Positions 1 through 10,671 of a stretch of DNA of 64,000 nucleotides are shown here, piece by piece. Source of the DNA: FEN-1219 sp963810755. GTDB taxonomy: Bacteria > Pseudomonadota > Gammaproteobacteria > Steroidobacterales > Rariloculaceae. Below the pieces are notes generated by a model. It ran no database searches, had not been told where the DNA came from, and saw only the letters and a list, made by a program, of their open reading frames with translations. The position numbers were made by a program, and so were the translations under genes. Position 1 is the first letter of the stretch. Each line of letters starts with the position of its first letter. The stretch lies in the NCBI GenBank assembly GCA_963810755.1, contig CAWEOP010000003.1, forward strand, positions 248,001-312,000, given 5' to 3'.

Positions 1-1
1 C

Positions 2-550
2 GTCGAGGCCGTTACGGCCATACTCGGAATAGCCGTCGCCTATACCCTCGGCCCGTCTTGGCAGACGCTCGCGGCGCTCGGCTTCACATGGACGCTCCTC
101 GCGCTCACGTTGATCGACCTCGATCATCAATTGCTGCCGGACTCGATCACACTGCCGCTGCTCTGGGTGGGCCTCGTGCTCAACGCGTCCGGCATCGCTC
201 CGTTCGCGCCCGACCTGCACGCGAGCGTGATTGGCGCCGCCGCGGGTTACTTGAGCCTCTGGACGGTCTACTGGCTGTTCAAGCTAGCGACCGGTAAGGA
301 GGGAATGGGTTACGGAGACTTCAAGCTGCTCGCGGCGATCGGTGCCTGGGTCGGTTGGCAGATGTTGCCGCTCGTGATCCTGTTGTCGGCGGCCGTCGGC
401 ACGGTAGTCGGCGTCGCGATGATCGTCGCGGCCGGCCGCTCGCGACACACGCCGATTCCCTTCGGACCCTATCTCGCGGCCGCGGGCTGGATAGCATTGC
501 TGTGGGGCGAGCCCCTCGTGCAGTCGTATGTGCGCATCTTCAGCCCCTGA
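2..550 (+). CDS. pilD: Type IV prepilin peptidase PilD, C-terminal part
   Basis: The reading frame is open from the window edge, so the N-terminal part, including the usual cytoplasmic methylase and zinc region, lies outside. The visible 182 residues are membrane segments typical of the A24 aspartic peptidase. Both catalytic aspartates are in place: one in LTLIDLDHQLLPD and the second in the GMGYGDFKLLAA loop (GxGD motif). The family cleaves and N-methylates type IV prepilins and type II secretion pseudopilins at the inner membrane. coaE follows after 56 bases on the same strand, which is the common pilD-coaE-zapD order of gammaproteobacteria. The pilin genes themselves are not in view. Confidence 0.92.
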   Translation, partial: VEAVTAILGIAVAYTLGPSWQTLAALGFTWTLLALTLIDLDHQLLPDSITLPLLWVGLVLNASGIAPFAPDLHASVIGAAAGYLSLWTVYWLFKLATGKEGMGYGDFKLLAAIGAWVGWQMLPLVILLSAAVGTVVGVAMIVAAGRSRHTPIPFGPYLAAAGWIALLWGEPLVQSYVRIFSP

Positions 551-606
551 GCACCCGCCCTGCCGATCCGGCTCCAACTCCTGGTGGGACGCAATGAAGC
601 TCCGCC

Positions 607-1257
607 GTGGCTGAAGACTCGAACCTACCCCGCGCGTTCGCCGTCGGGCTCACGGGCGGCATCGCGAGCGGCAAATCGGTCGTCGCAACGATGTTCGTCA
701 GGCTCGGAGCCGAGCTCATCGACACGGACCTCATCGCCCGCGAGGTCGTGGATCCCGGCGAGCCCGCGCTGAATGCCATTCGGGCCGCCTTCGGCCCCTC
801 GGTGTTCACGGCGAGCGGCAGCCTGGACCGCGCGGCGCTGCGCAGGCTGATATTCGCGGACCCGGCGAAACGCAAAATCCTCGATGGATTGCTTCACCCG
901 TTGATACGCGCGCGGACGCTCGAGCGGCTCGCGCTCGTCACGCGTCCCTATGCGATCGTCGCGGTACCACTGCTCGTCGAAACCGACTTCGGCAGCGTCG
1001 TTGACAGGATCGCGGTCGTCGATTGTCCCGATACGATGCAGCTCGACCGCCTCATGCGGCGCGACGGCGTGCCGCGCACCGAAGCTGCCGCCGCGATCGC
1101 CGCGCAGACGGATCGTGCGACGCGTCTGCGCGCGGCGCACGACGTGATCGACAACAGCGGCGACCTCGAGCACACGCGCAGGCAGGTCGCGCAGCTGCAT
1201 CAGCGCTACGTCGAGCTCGCGTCTCGCAAAATGGGCGCCGGCCCGAAGCACGAATGA
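607..1257 (+). CDS. coaE: Dephospho-CoA kinase
   Basis: The 216-residue protein has the size of CoaE. It begins with a P-loop, GLTGGIASGKS, at about residues 14-24, followed by the ELIDTDLIAREV segment that binds dephospho-CoA and a lid region rich in Arg. It phosphorylates the 3' hydroxyl of dephospho-CoA, the last step of coenzyme A synthesis in the cytoplasm. The start is a GTG; no ATG is available before the P-loop. It sits between pilD and zapD, the standard context. The last bases overlap a possible in-frame ATG of zapD (ATGA at 1254), but a later start fits zapD better. Confidence 0.94.
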   Translation: MAEDSNLPRAFAVGLTGGIASGKSVVATMFVRLGAELIDTDLIAREVVDPGEPALNAIRAAFGPSVFTASGSLDRAALRRLIFADPAKRKILDGLLHPLIRARTLERLALVTRPYAIVAVPLLVETDFGSVVDRIAVVDCPDTMQLDRLMRRDGVPRTEAAAAIAAQTDRATRLRAAHDVIDNSGDLEHTRRQVAQLHQRYVELASRKMGAGPKHE

Positions 1258-1295
1258 AGTTTGCCGAGCGTCGCTCGGTCGCGCAGAATAGAGGT

Positions 1296-2096
1296 ATGAA
1301 TTCGGCCGCCGAGCTTCCGGCGCTCGTGCCCGAGCACGGGTTGATCACCTTCGAGCAGCCGCTCACGGAGCGGATGCGGACCTTCCTGCGGATCGAATTT
1401 CTCTACGAGCAAACGGTGTTTCACGCCGACGAGCCCACCGACTTCGGCGCGCGCGCGGCCGTCACCGGCCTGCTCGAGATCGTGACGATCTTGGGTCGAG
1501 GCGACGTGCGAACCGACGTCATCAAGGAGCTCGAGCGCCACGCGGGGCTGCTCGGGCGCTACCGCAGTCAGCCCGGCGTCGATCCGAGCCGGCTCACGGG
1601 GCTCATCGACAATATCGACGTCCTCAGGAGCAAGCTCGCGGACGCCGGCCCGCAACTCATTAACCCGTTGAAAGAATGCGAGTTTTTGAGCACGATCCGG
1701 CATCGAAGCGCGATTCCCGGCGGCACCTGCATGTTCGACTTGCCGGACTACGGATTCTGGCTCCATCTGCCGGGCGCCGAGCGGCGGCGCCAGCTCGAGG
1801 TGTGGATCCAAAAGCTCAAGCCGTTGTGCGACGCCGTGGCCGAAGTCTTGTGGCTCACGCGCGAGGCAACCGAGCCGGCCGAGAACGTCGCGGGCGGCGG
1901 GTTCTATCAGCACAGCTTCGACCGCAGCGAGCAGATGAACCTCGTGCGCGTGCTGCTCTCCTCGAACGCGGGCATCTACCCCGAGATCAGCGCGGGTCAG
2001 CATCGCTTCACGGTACGGTTCCTACGGTGGCGCGGCGTCGACGAGCGGCCGCTTCAGGTCAGTCAGGACGTCCGCTTCCAGCTCGCGCTCTGCTGA
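1296..2096 (+). CDS. zapD: Cell division protein ZapD
   Basis: The 266-residue protein matches the ZapD (YacF) family, which bundles FtsZ protofilaments at the Z-ring. The conserved N-terminal block (ITFEQPLTERMRTFLRIEFL) lies 12 residues after the chosen ATG, close to the family start. Conserved parts follow around LINPLKECEFLSTIRHRSAIPGG in pieces and a C-terminal beta-rich domain ending in RFQLALC. An earlier in-frame ATG at 1254 overlaps the coaE stop and would add 14 residues; it cannot be excluded. The gene is probably co-transcribed with coaE. The small yacG gene that often follows is missing; mutT lies just beyond on the other strand. Confidence 0.93.
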   Translation: MNSAAELPALVPEHGLITFEQPLTERMRTFLRIEFLYEQTVFHADEPTDFGARAAVTGLLEIVTILGRGDVRTDVIKELERHAGLLGRYRSQPGVDPSRLTGLIDNIDVLRSKLADAGPQLINPLKECEFLSTIRHRSAIPGGTCMFDLPDYGFWLHLPGAERRRQLEVWIQKLKPLCDAVAEVLWLTREATEPAENVAGGGFYQHSFDRSEQMNLVRVLLSSNAGIYPEISAGQHRFTVRFLRWRGVDERPLQVSQDVRFQLALC

Positions 2097-2120
2097 GCTC
2101 GCCGCGATTCTACGAGTCGC

Positions 2121-2528
2121 TCAGCGTGCGCGGCGTTCGCGCAACGCGGTGATGATCGGCAGATCCGCCGCCAGCAGCGGGAGACCCGCGAGCGCGTCCA
2201 CGTCGACCCAATCGAGCAGCTGCCCCTCGCGCGCCGTCGCCGCGCCGCGATATTCGAGCACACGCCAAACATCCAAGCGCACGCGCTTGTCGGGATATTC
2301 GTGCTGGATCTCGAGCAACGGCTCGGCCGCGACGAGCTCGATGCCGAGCTCCTCGCGGAGCTCGCGGCGCAGTGCGGCGAGGCGGCTTTCGCCGGGTTGG
2401 AGCTTGCCGCCAGGGAACTCCCAAGCGCCAGCGAGGTGAGTACCTGGCCGGCGCTGGTTCACGAGCCAACGTCCCTGCGCGTCGCCGATGAGCCCGACTA
2501 GCACGTGGACGGGATCGCCAGGATTCAC
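2121..2528 (-). CDS. mutT: MutT-type Nudix hydrolase (8-oxo-dGTP diphosphatase)
   Basis: The 135-residue protein carries a complete Nudix box: GGKLQPGE followed by seven residues and RELREELGI, matching GX5EX7REUXEEXGU. The N-terminal strand VHVLVGLIGDAQGRWLVNQR and a WEFPGG segment are typical of MutT, which hydrolyses 8-oxo-dGTP and so prevents A:T to C:G transversions. The GTG start at 2528 is four bases after the secA stop, so the two are almost surely one transcript; secA-mutT linkage is common in this group. A longer in-frame extension upstream would run inside secA and is Arg/Ser rich without homology, so I rejected it. Confidence 0.88.
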   Translation of the reverse strand: MNPGDPVHVLVGLIGDAQGRWLVNQRRPGTHLAGAWEFPGGKLQPGESRLAALRRELREELGIELVAAEPLLEIQHEYPDKRVRLDVWRVLEYRGAATAREGQLLDWVDVDALAGLPLLAADLPIITALRERRAR

Positions 2529-2532
2529 GGCG

Positions 2533-5463
<2,931 letters not shown>

Positions 5464-5510
5464 GCGGGCTGTCCTTGGGACGCGATGAGGCGGCCTATTC
5501 TAAGGACCTG

Positions 5511-5531
5511 GACCGGTTTTGGGCACCGGTC
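5511..5531. repeat. Perfect 7-bp inverted repeat in the secA leader
   Basis: GACCGGT and ACCGGTC are separated by TTTGGGC in the 133-base gap between the M23 peptidase gene and secA. No T-run follows, so a factor-independent terminator is unlikely. It may be an operator or a leader hairpin; the sequence does not decide. Confidence 0.4.
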
Positions 5532-5596
5532 GACCGTTACGCGGGGTTAATGTCGGCGGGAAACTGGCGGGTTGCGCCAGCGGGCACGGCCCTTGT

Positions 5597-6523
5597 CTAC
5601 TGGCCGCCGATGTAGGTCAGAGGATCGACCGGCGCGTCGTTCAACAAGACCTCGAAGTGGAGGTTCGGCCCGGTCGCACGGCCCGTGTCGCCCATGCGCG
5701 CGATGACCTGGCCGCGCCGGACGGTATCACCAACGGCCACGAGATTGTCCGCGTTGTGGGCGTAGCGTGTGACGTAGCCGTTGCCGTGATTGACTTCGAC
5801 GAGCTGACCGTAGCCATAGCGCTGGCCGGACCAGATCACGACACCCGACGCGACGGCAACGACCTCGGCACCCTCGCGGCCCGCGAAGTCGACACCCTTG
5901 TGGAACGCGCGCCGACCCGTGAAGGGATCCGTGCGGCCGCCGAACCGCGATGATATGTAGCCCTGCGTCACGGGGCGCCCTTCCGGGTGCACCTCGTCGT
6001 GCAGCTTGCGGTTCAGCAGCAGGTCTTCGAGCACGCCGAGCTGGCGGCTACGATCGGCGAGCTGCGAGTCGAGCACGTCGAGCGCGCTGACTACGCCGGA
6101 AACCTTGGTGAACTCGGTATCGGCAAGCGGTTCTTCGGGGCCGCCGAGCGACGGGCCGGTCGTGAAATTGAATTCGCCGTCCTTGAGGCCCGCCATCTGC
6201 GTAAGACGGGCGCCGAGCGCGTCGAGGCGCACGACGTGGGCGTTCATTTGGCCGAGCCGCAGCGCGAGCGCGTCGAGGTTCTGCTGCAACGCACGCCGTG
6301 TCGTGTCGACGATCGATTGCTGCTGCGAGAGCTCGGTCCGCCAGGTCTCGACCTGGGCCTGCGGATTGCTGACGCCGAATATGGCGGCAGCCTTGAATCC
6401 AACATAGAAGACGCCCGCGCACACGACGAGCGCGATCGACAGGACACCGAACCACGCACGACCTGAATCAAGCCGCAGCTGGCCTAAATGCCCTCGTTCC
6501 TTCGACAGGAGGATTACTTGCAT
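5597..6523 (-). CDS. M23 family metallopeptidase (LytM domain), membrane-anchored
   Basis: The 308-residue protein starts with a short basic segment, then a membrane anchor (about residues 22-45), a coiled-coil-like stretch and a C-terminal LytM domain. The zinc and catalytic motifs are visible: HKGVDFAG (H and D ligands) and HGNGYVTRYAHN (the HxH-type end, here YAHN then a late HFEV). Such proteins cut or help others cut peptidoglycan cross-bridges in the periplasm. The ATG at 6523 has a good ribosome site (CAGGAGG, 9 bases upstream) and gives the usual MQVILLSKE start. The gene occupies the same place before secA in Pseudomonas-like genomes. Its leader holds a c-di-GMP riboswitch, which implies control by that messenger. 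The exact substrate is unknown. Confidence 0.9.
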   Translation of the reverse strand: MQVILLSKERGHLGQLRLDSGRAWFGVLSIALVVCAGVFYVGFKAAAIFGVSNPQAQVETWRTELSQQQSIVDTTRRALQQNLDALALRLGQMNAHVVRLDALGARLTQMAGLKDGEFNFTTGPSLGGPEEPLADTEFTKVSGVVSALDVLDSQLADRSRQLGVLEDLLLNRKLHDEVHPEGRPVTQGYISSRFGGRTDPFTGRRAFHKGVDFAGREGAEVVAVASGVVIWSGQRYGYGQLVEVNHGNGYVTRYAHNADNLVAVGDTVRRGQVIARMGDTGRATGPNLHFEVLLNDAPVDPLTYIGGQ

Positions 6524-6591
6524 GCGATGCCCCGGCTCCTGGCTTCTAGTTCTTGGATCCAGCGCCATGGGTGACGCCGGCATGCAGGCCG

Positions 6592-6618
6592 AGTATAGCT
6601 GGTTTTGTAAACTGTCAA
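6592..6618 (-). promoter_or_regulatory. Possible promoter just after the riboswitch aptamer
   Basis: TTGACA (6613-6618) and TATACT (6592-6597) read toward the M23 peptidase gene. The spacer is only 15 bases, short for sigma70. The -35 overlaps the 3' edge of the aptamer. If it works, part of the transcription would escape riboswitch control. The call is tentative. Confidence 0.3.
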
Positions 6619-6700
6619 CTCGGCAACCCCGCTATCGTAGGAGAGACTCCCGTAGATCGGTGGCTTTGCGTCCCGCCCTTTCAGACGGTTTGCCAGGATC
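6617..6700 (-). promoter_or_regulatory. Cyclic di-GMP-I (GEMM) riboswitch aptamer
   Basis: Read on the minus strand, this leader shows the highly conserved GEMM core: GGCAAACC, a short hairpin with a GAAA-containing loop, then GGGACGCAAAGCC (the tetraloop-receptor side), a second variable hairpin (CTACGGGAGTCTCTCCTACG) and a closing AGCGGGGTTGCCGA. Order and spacing match the Vibrio Vc2 aptamer closely. It lies about 90 bases upstream of the M23 peptidase ATG on the same strand. Known members bind c-di-GMP and often control surface, motility or wall genes. Whether it is an on or off switch cannot be read; I see no clear terminator between aptamer and start codon. Confidence 0.87.
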
Positions 6701-6777
6701 GAGCCGCGACAGCGTGCCCAGAAACCCGCTATGACTCAAGCTTTTAGCCCTAAAATCCTGACGTCCGTCTCACTACC

Positions 6778-7053
6778 ATGCCGAACGAACCAAGACCGCT
6801 CGTCGAGCTTTTAACATCTGGCCCCCTCGGCAATCTCACGCGCGAAGCAGAGCGTCGCCGTTTGGAGACAGTGGAGATTCGCAAGCTGTTGCCGGCCGAC
6901 GAGGGCGCGCACCTCGTGAGCGCCGCGACCAACGCCGCTGGCGAGCTCGTGCTCGTGATGGACTCGCCGAGCTGGGCCGCCCGGGTCCGCTACTGCCTCG
7001 CCGGCCTACCCACCACGAACGTCCGGATCAAAGTCCGACCGCACGGCGGTTGA
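6778..7053 (+). CDS. dciA: DUF721 / DciA-like protein
   Basis: This is a short 91-residue protein of the DciA (DUF721) family, recognised from the pattern LVELLTSGPLGNLTREAERR, a central AATNAAGELVLVMDSPSWAARVRY strand-helix part and a final RIKVRPHG. DciA loads the replicative helicase DnaB in bacteria that lack DnaC. The gene lies between the M23 peptidase and lpxC, as in Pseudomonas-like genomes. It is divergent from the peptidase and convergent with lpxC. Family membership is fairly sure, but the protein is at the short end, so the helicase-loading role is an inference from the family. Confidence 0.8.
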   Translation: MPNEPRPLVELLTSGPLGNLTREAERRRLETVEIRKLLPADEGAHLVSAATNAAGELVLVMDSPSWAARVRYCLAGLPTTNVRIKVRPHGG

Positions 7054-7155
7054 CGGCTGCCGATCGCGCCGCGTGGCGCAGCCCGAGATACCCTCGGGGT
7101 CGTCCGGAGGAGACGCGAGTCGGGGAATCGCGATCAGGCCCGCGCGGCCGCGCGG

Positions 7156-8064
7156 TCAGTGCCCGGGTGCGAGCTGGTAAGAAACCGGAGAGCGGTGTTG
7201 GTCGTCGTCGAACACGACTTCCTCGTAGGAATCAGGGAGCTCGAGCAGCCGCCTGAGCAGCAGGTTGTTGAGCCGGTGACCGCACTTGAAGCCGGTGAAC
7301 TCACCGATCAGACACGAGCCGAGAAGATAGAGATCGCCGAGCGCGTCGAGCACCTTGTGGCGTACGAACTCGTCGCGGAAACGCAAGCCGTCCTCGTTGA
7401 GGACACGGTAGTCGTCCATCACCACCGCGTTGTCGAGGCTGCCGCCGAGCGCTCGCTCGCGCGCGCGCGAAGTCTCGAGGTCCTTCAGGAAGCCGAACGT
7501 CCGCGCGCGGCTGATCTCCTTCAGAAACGTCGTCGTCGAGAAATCCAGCGTCACGGCCTGGCGGTGCTTGCGCAGCGCCGGGTGATCGAAGTCGATCTCG
7601 ACGTTGACTCGGAAGCCGTCATGCGGGTCGAGCCGCACCCACTTGTCGCCCTCGACGACCTCGATACGCTTCAGCACGCGGACGAAGCGCTTCGCTGCGT
7701 TCTGTTCCTCTAGGCCGGCGGACTGCAGCAAGAACACGAACGGCGCGGCGCTGCCGTCCATGATCGGCACCTCGGGTGCCGTGAGATCGACGAATGCGTT
7801 GTCGACGCCGAGGCCCGCCATCGCGGAGAGGAGATGCTCGATGGTCCCGACCTTGGCGTCGCCTTCGCCAAGCGTCGTGCCGAGCATCGTGTCGCTGACG
7901 TTCAGCGCCGTGGCTGGTATGTCGACGGGCTCGGGCAGGTCGAGGCGTCGGAACACGATCCCCGTGTTTGCCGGCGCGGGGCGCAAGGTCATGTAGACCT
8001 TCTCGCCGCTATGCAGGCCGATGCCCGTCGAACGGATCGTCTCTTTTAGAGTGCGTTGTCGCAC
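7156..8064 (-). CDS. lpxC: UDP-3-O-acyl-N-acetylglucosamine deacetylase
   Basis: The 302-residue protein is LpxC, the zinc enzyme of the committed step of lipid A synthesis. The sequence opens with QRTLKETIRSTGIGLHSGEKV and contains the family zinc and catalytic segments: the SAMAGLGVDNAFVDL part and HKVLDALGDLYLLG (zinc ligands H and D, about residues 235-245), with a final catalytic His in FKCGHRLNNLLLR. The start is GTG with AGGGAG upstream. It is the last gene of the dcw row after ftsZ, separated by 166 bases, so it may also have its own promoter. In related bacteria LpxC is controlled by FtsH proteolysis. Confidence 0.96.
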   Translation of the reverse strand: MRQRTLKETIRSTGIGLHSGEKVYMTLRPAPANTGIVFRRLDLPEPVDIPATALNVSDTMLGTTLGEGDAKVGTIEHLLSAMAGLGVDNAFVDLTAPEVPIMDGSAAPFVFLLQSAGLEEQNAAKRFVRVLKRIEVVEGDKWVRLDPHDGFRVNVEIDFDHPALRKHRQAVTLDFSTTTFLKEISRARTFGFLKDLETSRARERALGGSLDNAVVMDDYRVLNEDGLRFRDEFVRHKVLDALGDLYLLGSCLIGEFTGFKCGHRLNNLLLRRLLELPDSYEEVVFDDDQHRSPVSYQLAPGH

Positions 8065-8230
8065 GCCGTCGGTACTCCCTGACGCCTCAAGCTAGCTGCC
8101 GCGTTCCCTCGCCATCGCTCGGCCGGTGGCCCACACCGGCATCGTGCCGGCAGCGCCGCGAACGGCCGAGCAAGCTACCATAGCGACAATTACGGCGGCA
8201 AGGAAACCTCCCGTGCCGCCGGGCGCCGCT

Positions 8231-9382
8231 TCAATCCGCCTGTCGCCGCAAGAACGCCGGGATATCGAGCAAGTCCTCGAGGCTTTCACCGCCGCCGGTA
8301 ACACCGTCGCCAACCGCGCGCTTGCGCTGCACGGCGGGCTTCTCGAGCTCGTTATAGTTCGGCTCGCGCGGCTTCATGAGCGGGACTTTGCGCACCACCT
8401 TCATCGGCTTCTCGGCGAACCCGGCCGCCTGGCCGAGGCCAGTCGCGACCACCGTCACGCGGATCTCGTCGGTCATGTCGGGGTCGATTACCGTGCCGAT
8501 CACGACCGTCGCATCGTCCGACGCGAACTGCTTCACCGTGTCGCCGACCTCTTGGAACTCGCCGATCGACAGGTCCATGCCGGCCGTCACGTTCACGAGG
8601 ATGCCGTTCGCGCCCGACAGGTTGATGTCCTCGAGCAGCGGGCTCGACACAGCGGCTTCGGCCGCGATCCGCGCACGGTCCTGCCCGCTCGCGACACCGG
8701 AGCCCATCATCGCCATCCCCATCTCCGACATCACGGTGCGTACGTCTGCGAAATCGACGTTGATCAAGCCCGGACGCGTGATGAGCTCGGCGATGCCTTG
8801 GACAGCGTTTTGCAGCACTTCGTTCGCGGCCTTGAACGCGTCGAGCAGCGTCGTCGTCGGCCCGAGCACGGACAAGAGCTTCTCGTTCGGGATCGTGATC
8901 AGAGAATCGACGAAGCGGCCGAGCTCGGCGATGCCCTGCTCGGCGATGCGCATCCGTTTGCCGCCTTCCATCGAGAAGGGCTTCGTGACCACCGCAACGG
9001 TCAGGATGCCCATCTCTTTTGCGAGCTGCGCCACGACCGGTGCCGCGCCGGTGCCCGTGCCGCCGCCGAGACCCGCGGTGATGAACAGCATGTCCGCGCC
9101 CTCGATCACTTCTTGGATCCGATCGCGATCTTCCATCGCGGCTTGCCGACCCACTTCGGGATTCGCGCCCGCGCCGAGCCCCTTCGTGATGTTGCAGCCG
9201 ATCTGCAGGCCCGTCTTCACCTTTGCGCCCTTGAGCGCCTGCGCATCGGTGTTCGCGCAGATGAAGTCGACGCCGTCGATGCCCGCCCGCACCATGTGAG
9301 CGACGGCGTTGCCGCCCCCTCCCCCGATACCGAGCACCTTGATGACAGCCGTCTGGCTGTATCCGTCCATCAGTTCAAACAT
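8231..9382 (-). CDS. ftsZ: Cell division GTPase FtsZ
   Basis: The 383-residue protein forms the Z-ring. The GTP-binding loops are present: GIGGGGGNAVAHM near residue 20 and the tubulin signature GLGGGTGTGAAPVVA near 105, followed by the T7 region NVDFADVRTVMSEMG with the catalytic Asp pair. A variable acidic and basic linker follows, then the C-terminal tail ESLEDLLDIPAFLRRQ, the docking peptide for FtsA, ZipA and ZapD. A strong AGGAGAT ribosome site precedes the ATG. ftsA ends 30 bases upstream on the same strand. Nothing unusual is seen. Confidence 0.98.
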   Translation of the reverse strand: MFELMDGYSQTAVIKVLGIGGGGGNAVAHMVRAGIDGVDFICANTDAQALKGAKVKTGLQIGCNITKGLGAGANPEVGRQAAMEDRDRIQEVIEGADMLFITAGLGGGTGTGAAPVVAQLAKEMGILTVAVVTKPFSMEGGKRMRIAEQGIAELGRFVDSLITIPNEKLLSVLGPTTTLLDAFKAANEVLQNAVQGIAELITRPGLINVDFADVRTVMSEMGMAMMGSGVASGQDRARIAAEAAVSSPLLEDINLSGANGILVNVTAGMDLSIGEFQEVGDTVKQFASDDATVVIGTVIDPDMTDEIRVTVVATGLGQAAGFAEKPMKVVRKVPLMKPREPNYNELEKPAVQRKRAVGDGVTGGGESLEDLLDIPAFLRRQAD

Positions 9383-9412
9383 TCCAGATCTCCTCGTTCA
9401 GAGTATTGAAGC

Positions 9413-10648
9413 CTAAAAGTTTCCCTTGAACCACGTTTTCATTCGGTCGAACGCGCCCGTGATGCCAAACTTCGACTGCGCACCTTCCGCCTTCGTCTGC
9501 ATTGCTTGCTTGCAGTACAACAACAACCCGACTCCGGTGGCGTGAATCGGATTACGCACGACGTCGGAGAGACCTTCGACGAATTGCGGTACACCGAGAC
9601 GCACCGGCATGTGAAACACTTCTTCCGCCAGCTCGATCGCGCCTTCCATCTTCGCGCTGCCGCCCGTGAGCACGACGCCGGCCGCGATCAACTCCTCGAA
9701 GCCGCTCCGCCGAAGCTCCTCGCGGACCAGCTGGTAGAGCTCCTCGTAACGAGGCTCGACGACTTCGGCGAGCGTCTGGCGCGCGAGCCGCCGCGGCGGC
9801 CGGTCACCCACACTCGGCACTTCGATCGTTTCGTCGGGATTCGCGAGCTGCGAGAGCGCACACGCGTACTTGATCTTGATCTCTTCCGCATACGGCAGAG
9901 GCGTGCGCAGCGACACGGCGATGTCGTTCGTGACTTGGTCGCCCGCGATCGGGATCACGGCCGTGTGCTGGATCGCGCCGCCGCAGAAGATCGCGATGTC
10001 GGTGGTGCCGCCGCCCATGTCGACGAGGCACACGCCGAGCTCTTTTTCGTCCTCGGTCAGCACGGCCAGGCTCGAGGCGAGCTGCTCGAGGACCATGTCC
10101 TCTACCGTGAGCCCGCAGCGCTGGATGCACTTGACGACGTTCTGCGCCGCGCTGACGGCGCCCGTCACGAGATGCACCTTCGCTTCGAGCCGCACGCCCG
10201 ACATGCCGATCGGCTCCCGGATCCCTTCTTGCGAGTCGATGATGAATTCCTGCGGCAGCACGTGAATCACGCGCTGGTCGGCCGGGATCGCGACCGCGCG
10301 TGCCGCGTCGATCACGCGCTCGACGTCGCTCGCGCTGACCTCTTTGTCGCGGATCGCGACGATGCCGTGGGAGTTCAGGCTGCGCACGTGGCTGCCGGCG
10401 ATCCCGGTGAGCACCGTGTTGATCTCGCACCCCGCCATGAGCTCGGCCTCTTCGATCGCGCGTTGAATCGACTGCACGGTCGATTCGATGTTGACCACGA
10501 CGCCCCGCTTGAGCCCGCGCGACGGATTCGAGCCGATACCGATCACCTCGAGCCGATCCTCCGCCGAGATCTCGCCGACGATCGCGACGACCTTCGACGT
10601 CCCGATGTCGAGCCCGACAACGAGCTTGCGGTCGTCCCGCCTACCCAC
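9413..10648 (-). CDS. ftsA: Cell division protein FtsA
   Basis: The 411-residue actin-like protein anchors FtsZ to the membrane. Visible family marks are VVGLDIGTSKVVAIVGE (phosphate 1), LVDMGGGTTDIAIF (phosphate 2), VVLTGGSAKMEG (adenosine motif) and a C-terminal amphipathic helix ending FDRMKTWFKGNF that binds the membrane. The GTG start is chosen because AGGAGG sits seven bases upstream and the frame begins right before the first actin strand. ftsQ ends 23 bases upstream and ftsZ starts 30 bases downstream. A longer open frame upstream is only the shadow of ftsQ. Confidence 0.96.
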   Translation of the reverse strand: MGRRDDRKLVVGLDIGTSKVVAIVGEISAEDRLEVIGIGSNPSRGLKRGVVVNIESTVQSIQRAIEEAELMAGCEINTVLTGIAGSHVRSLNSHGIVAIRDKEVSASDVERVIDAARAVAIPADQRVIHVLPQEFIIDSQEGIREPIGMSGVRLEAKVHLVTGAVSAAQNVVKCIQRCGLTVEDMVLEQLASSLAVLTEDEKELGVCLVDMGGGTTDIAIFCGGAIQHTAVIPIAGDQVTNDIAVSLRTPLPYAEEIKIKYACALSQLANPDETIEVPSVGDRPPRRLARQTLAEVVEPRYEELYQLVREELRRSGFEELIAAGVVLTGGSAKMEGAIELAEEVFHMPVRLGVPQFVEGLSDVVRNPIHATGVGLLLYCKQAMQTKAEGAQSKFGITGAFDRMKTWFKGNF

Positions 10649-10671
10649 GCCGACTCCTCCTGATCGAGCTC

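Noticed and set aside
8092..8313. Small minus-strand frame between ftsZ and lpxC
   Set aside because: It overlaps the ftsZ 3' end in another phase and shows no recognisable domain or ribosome site.
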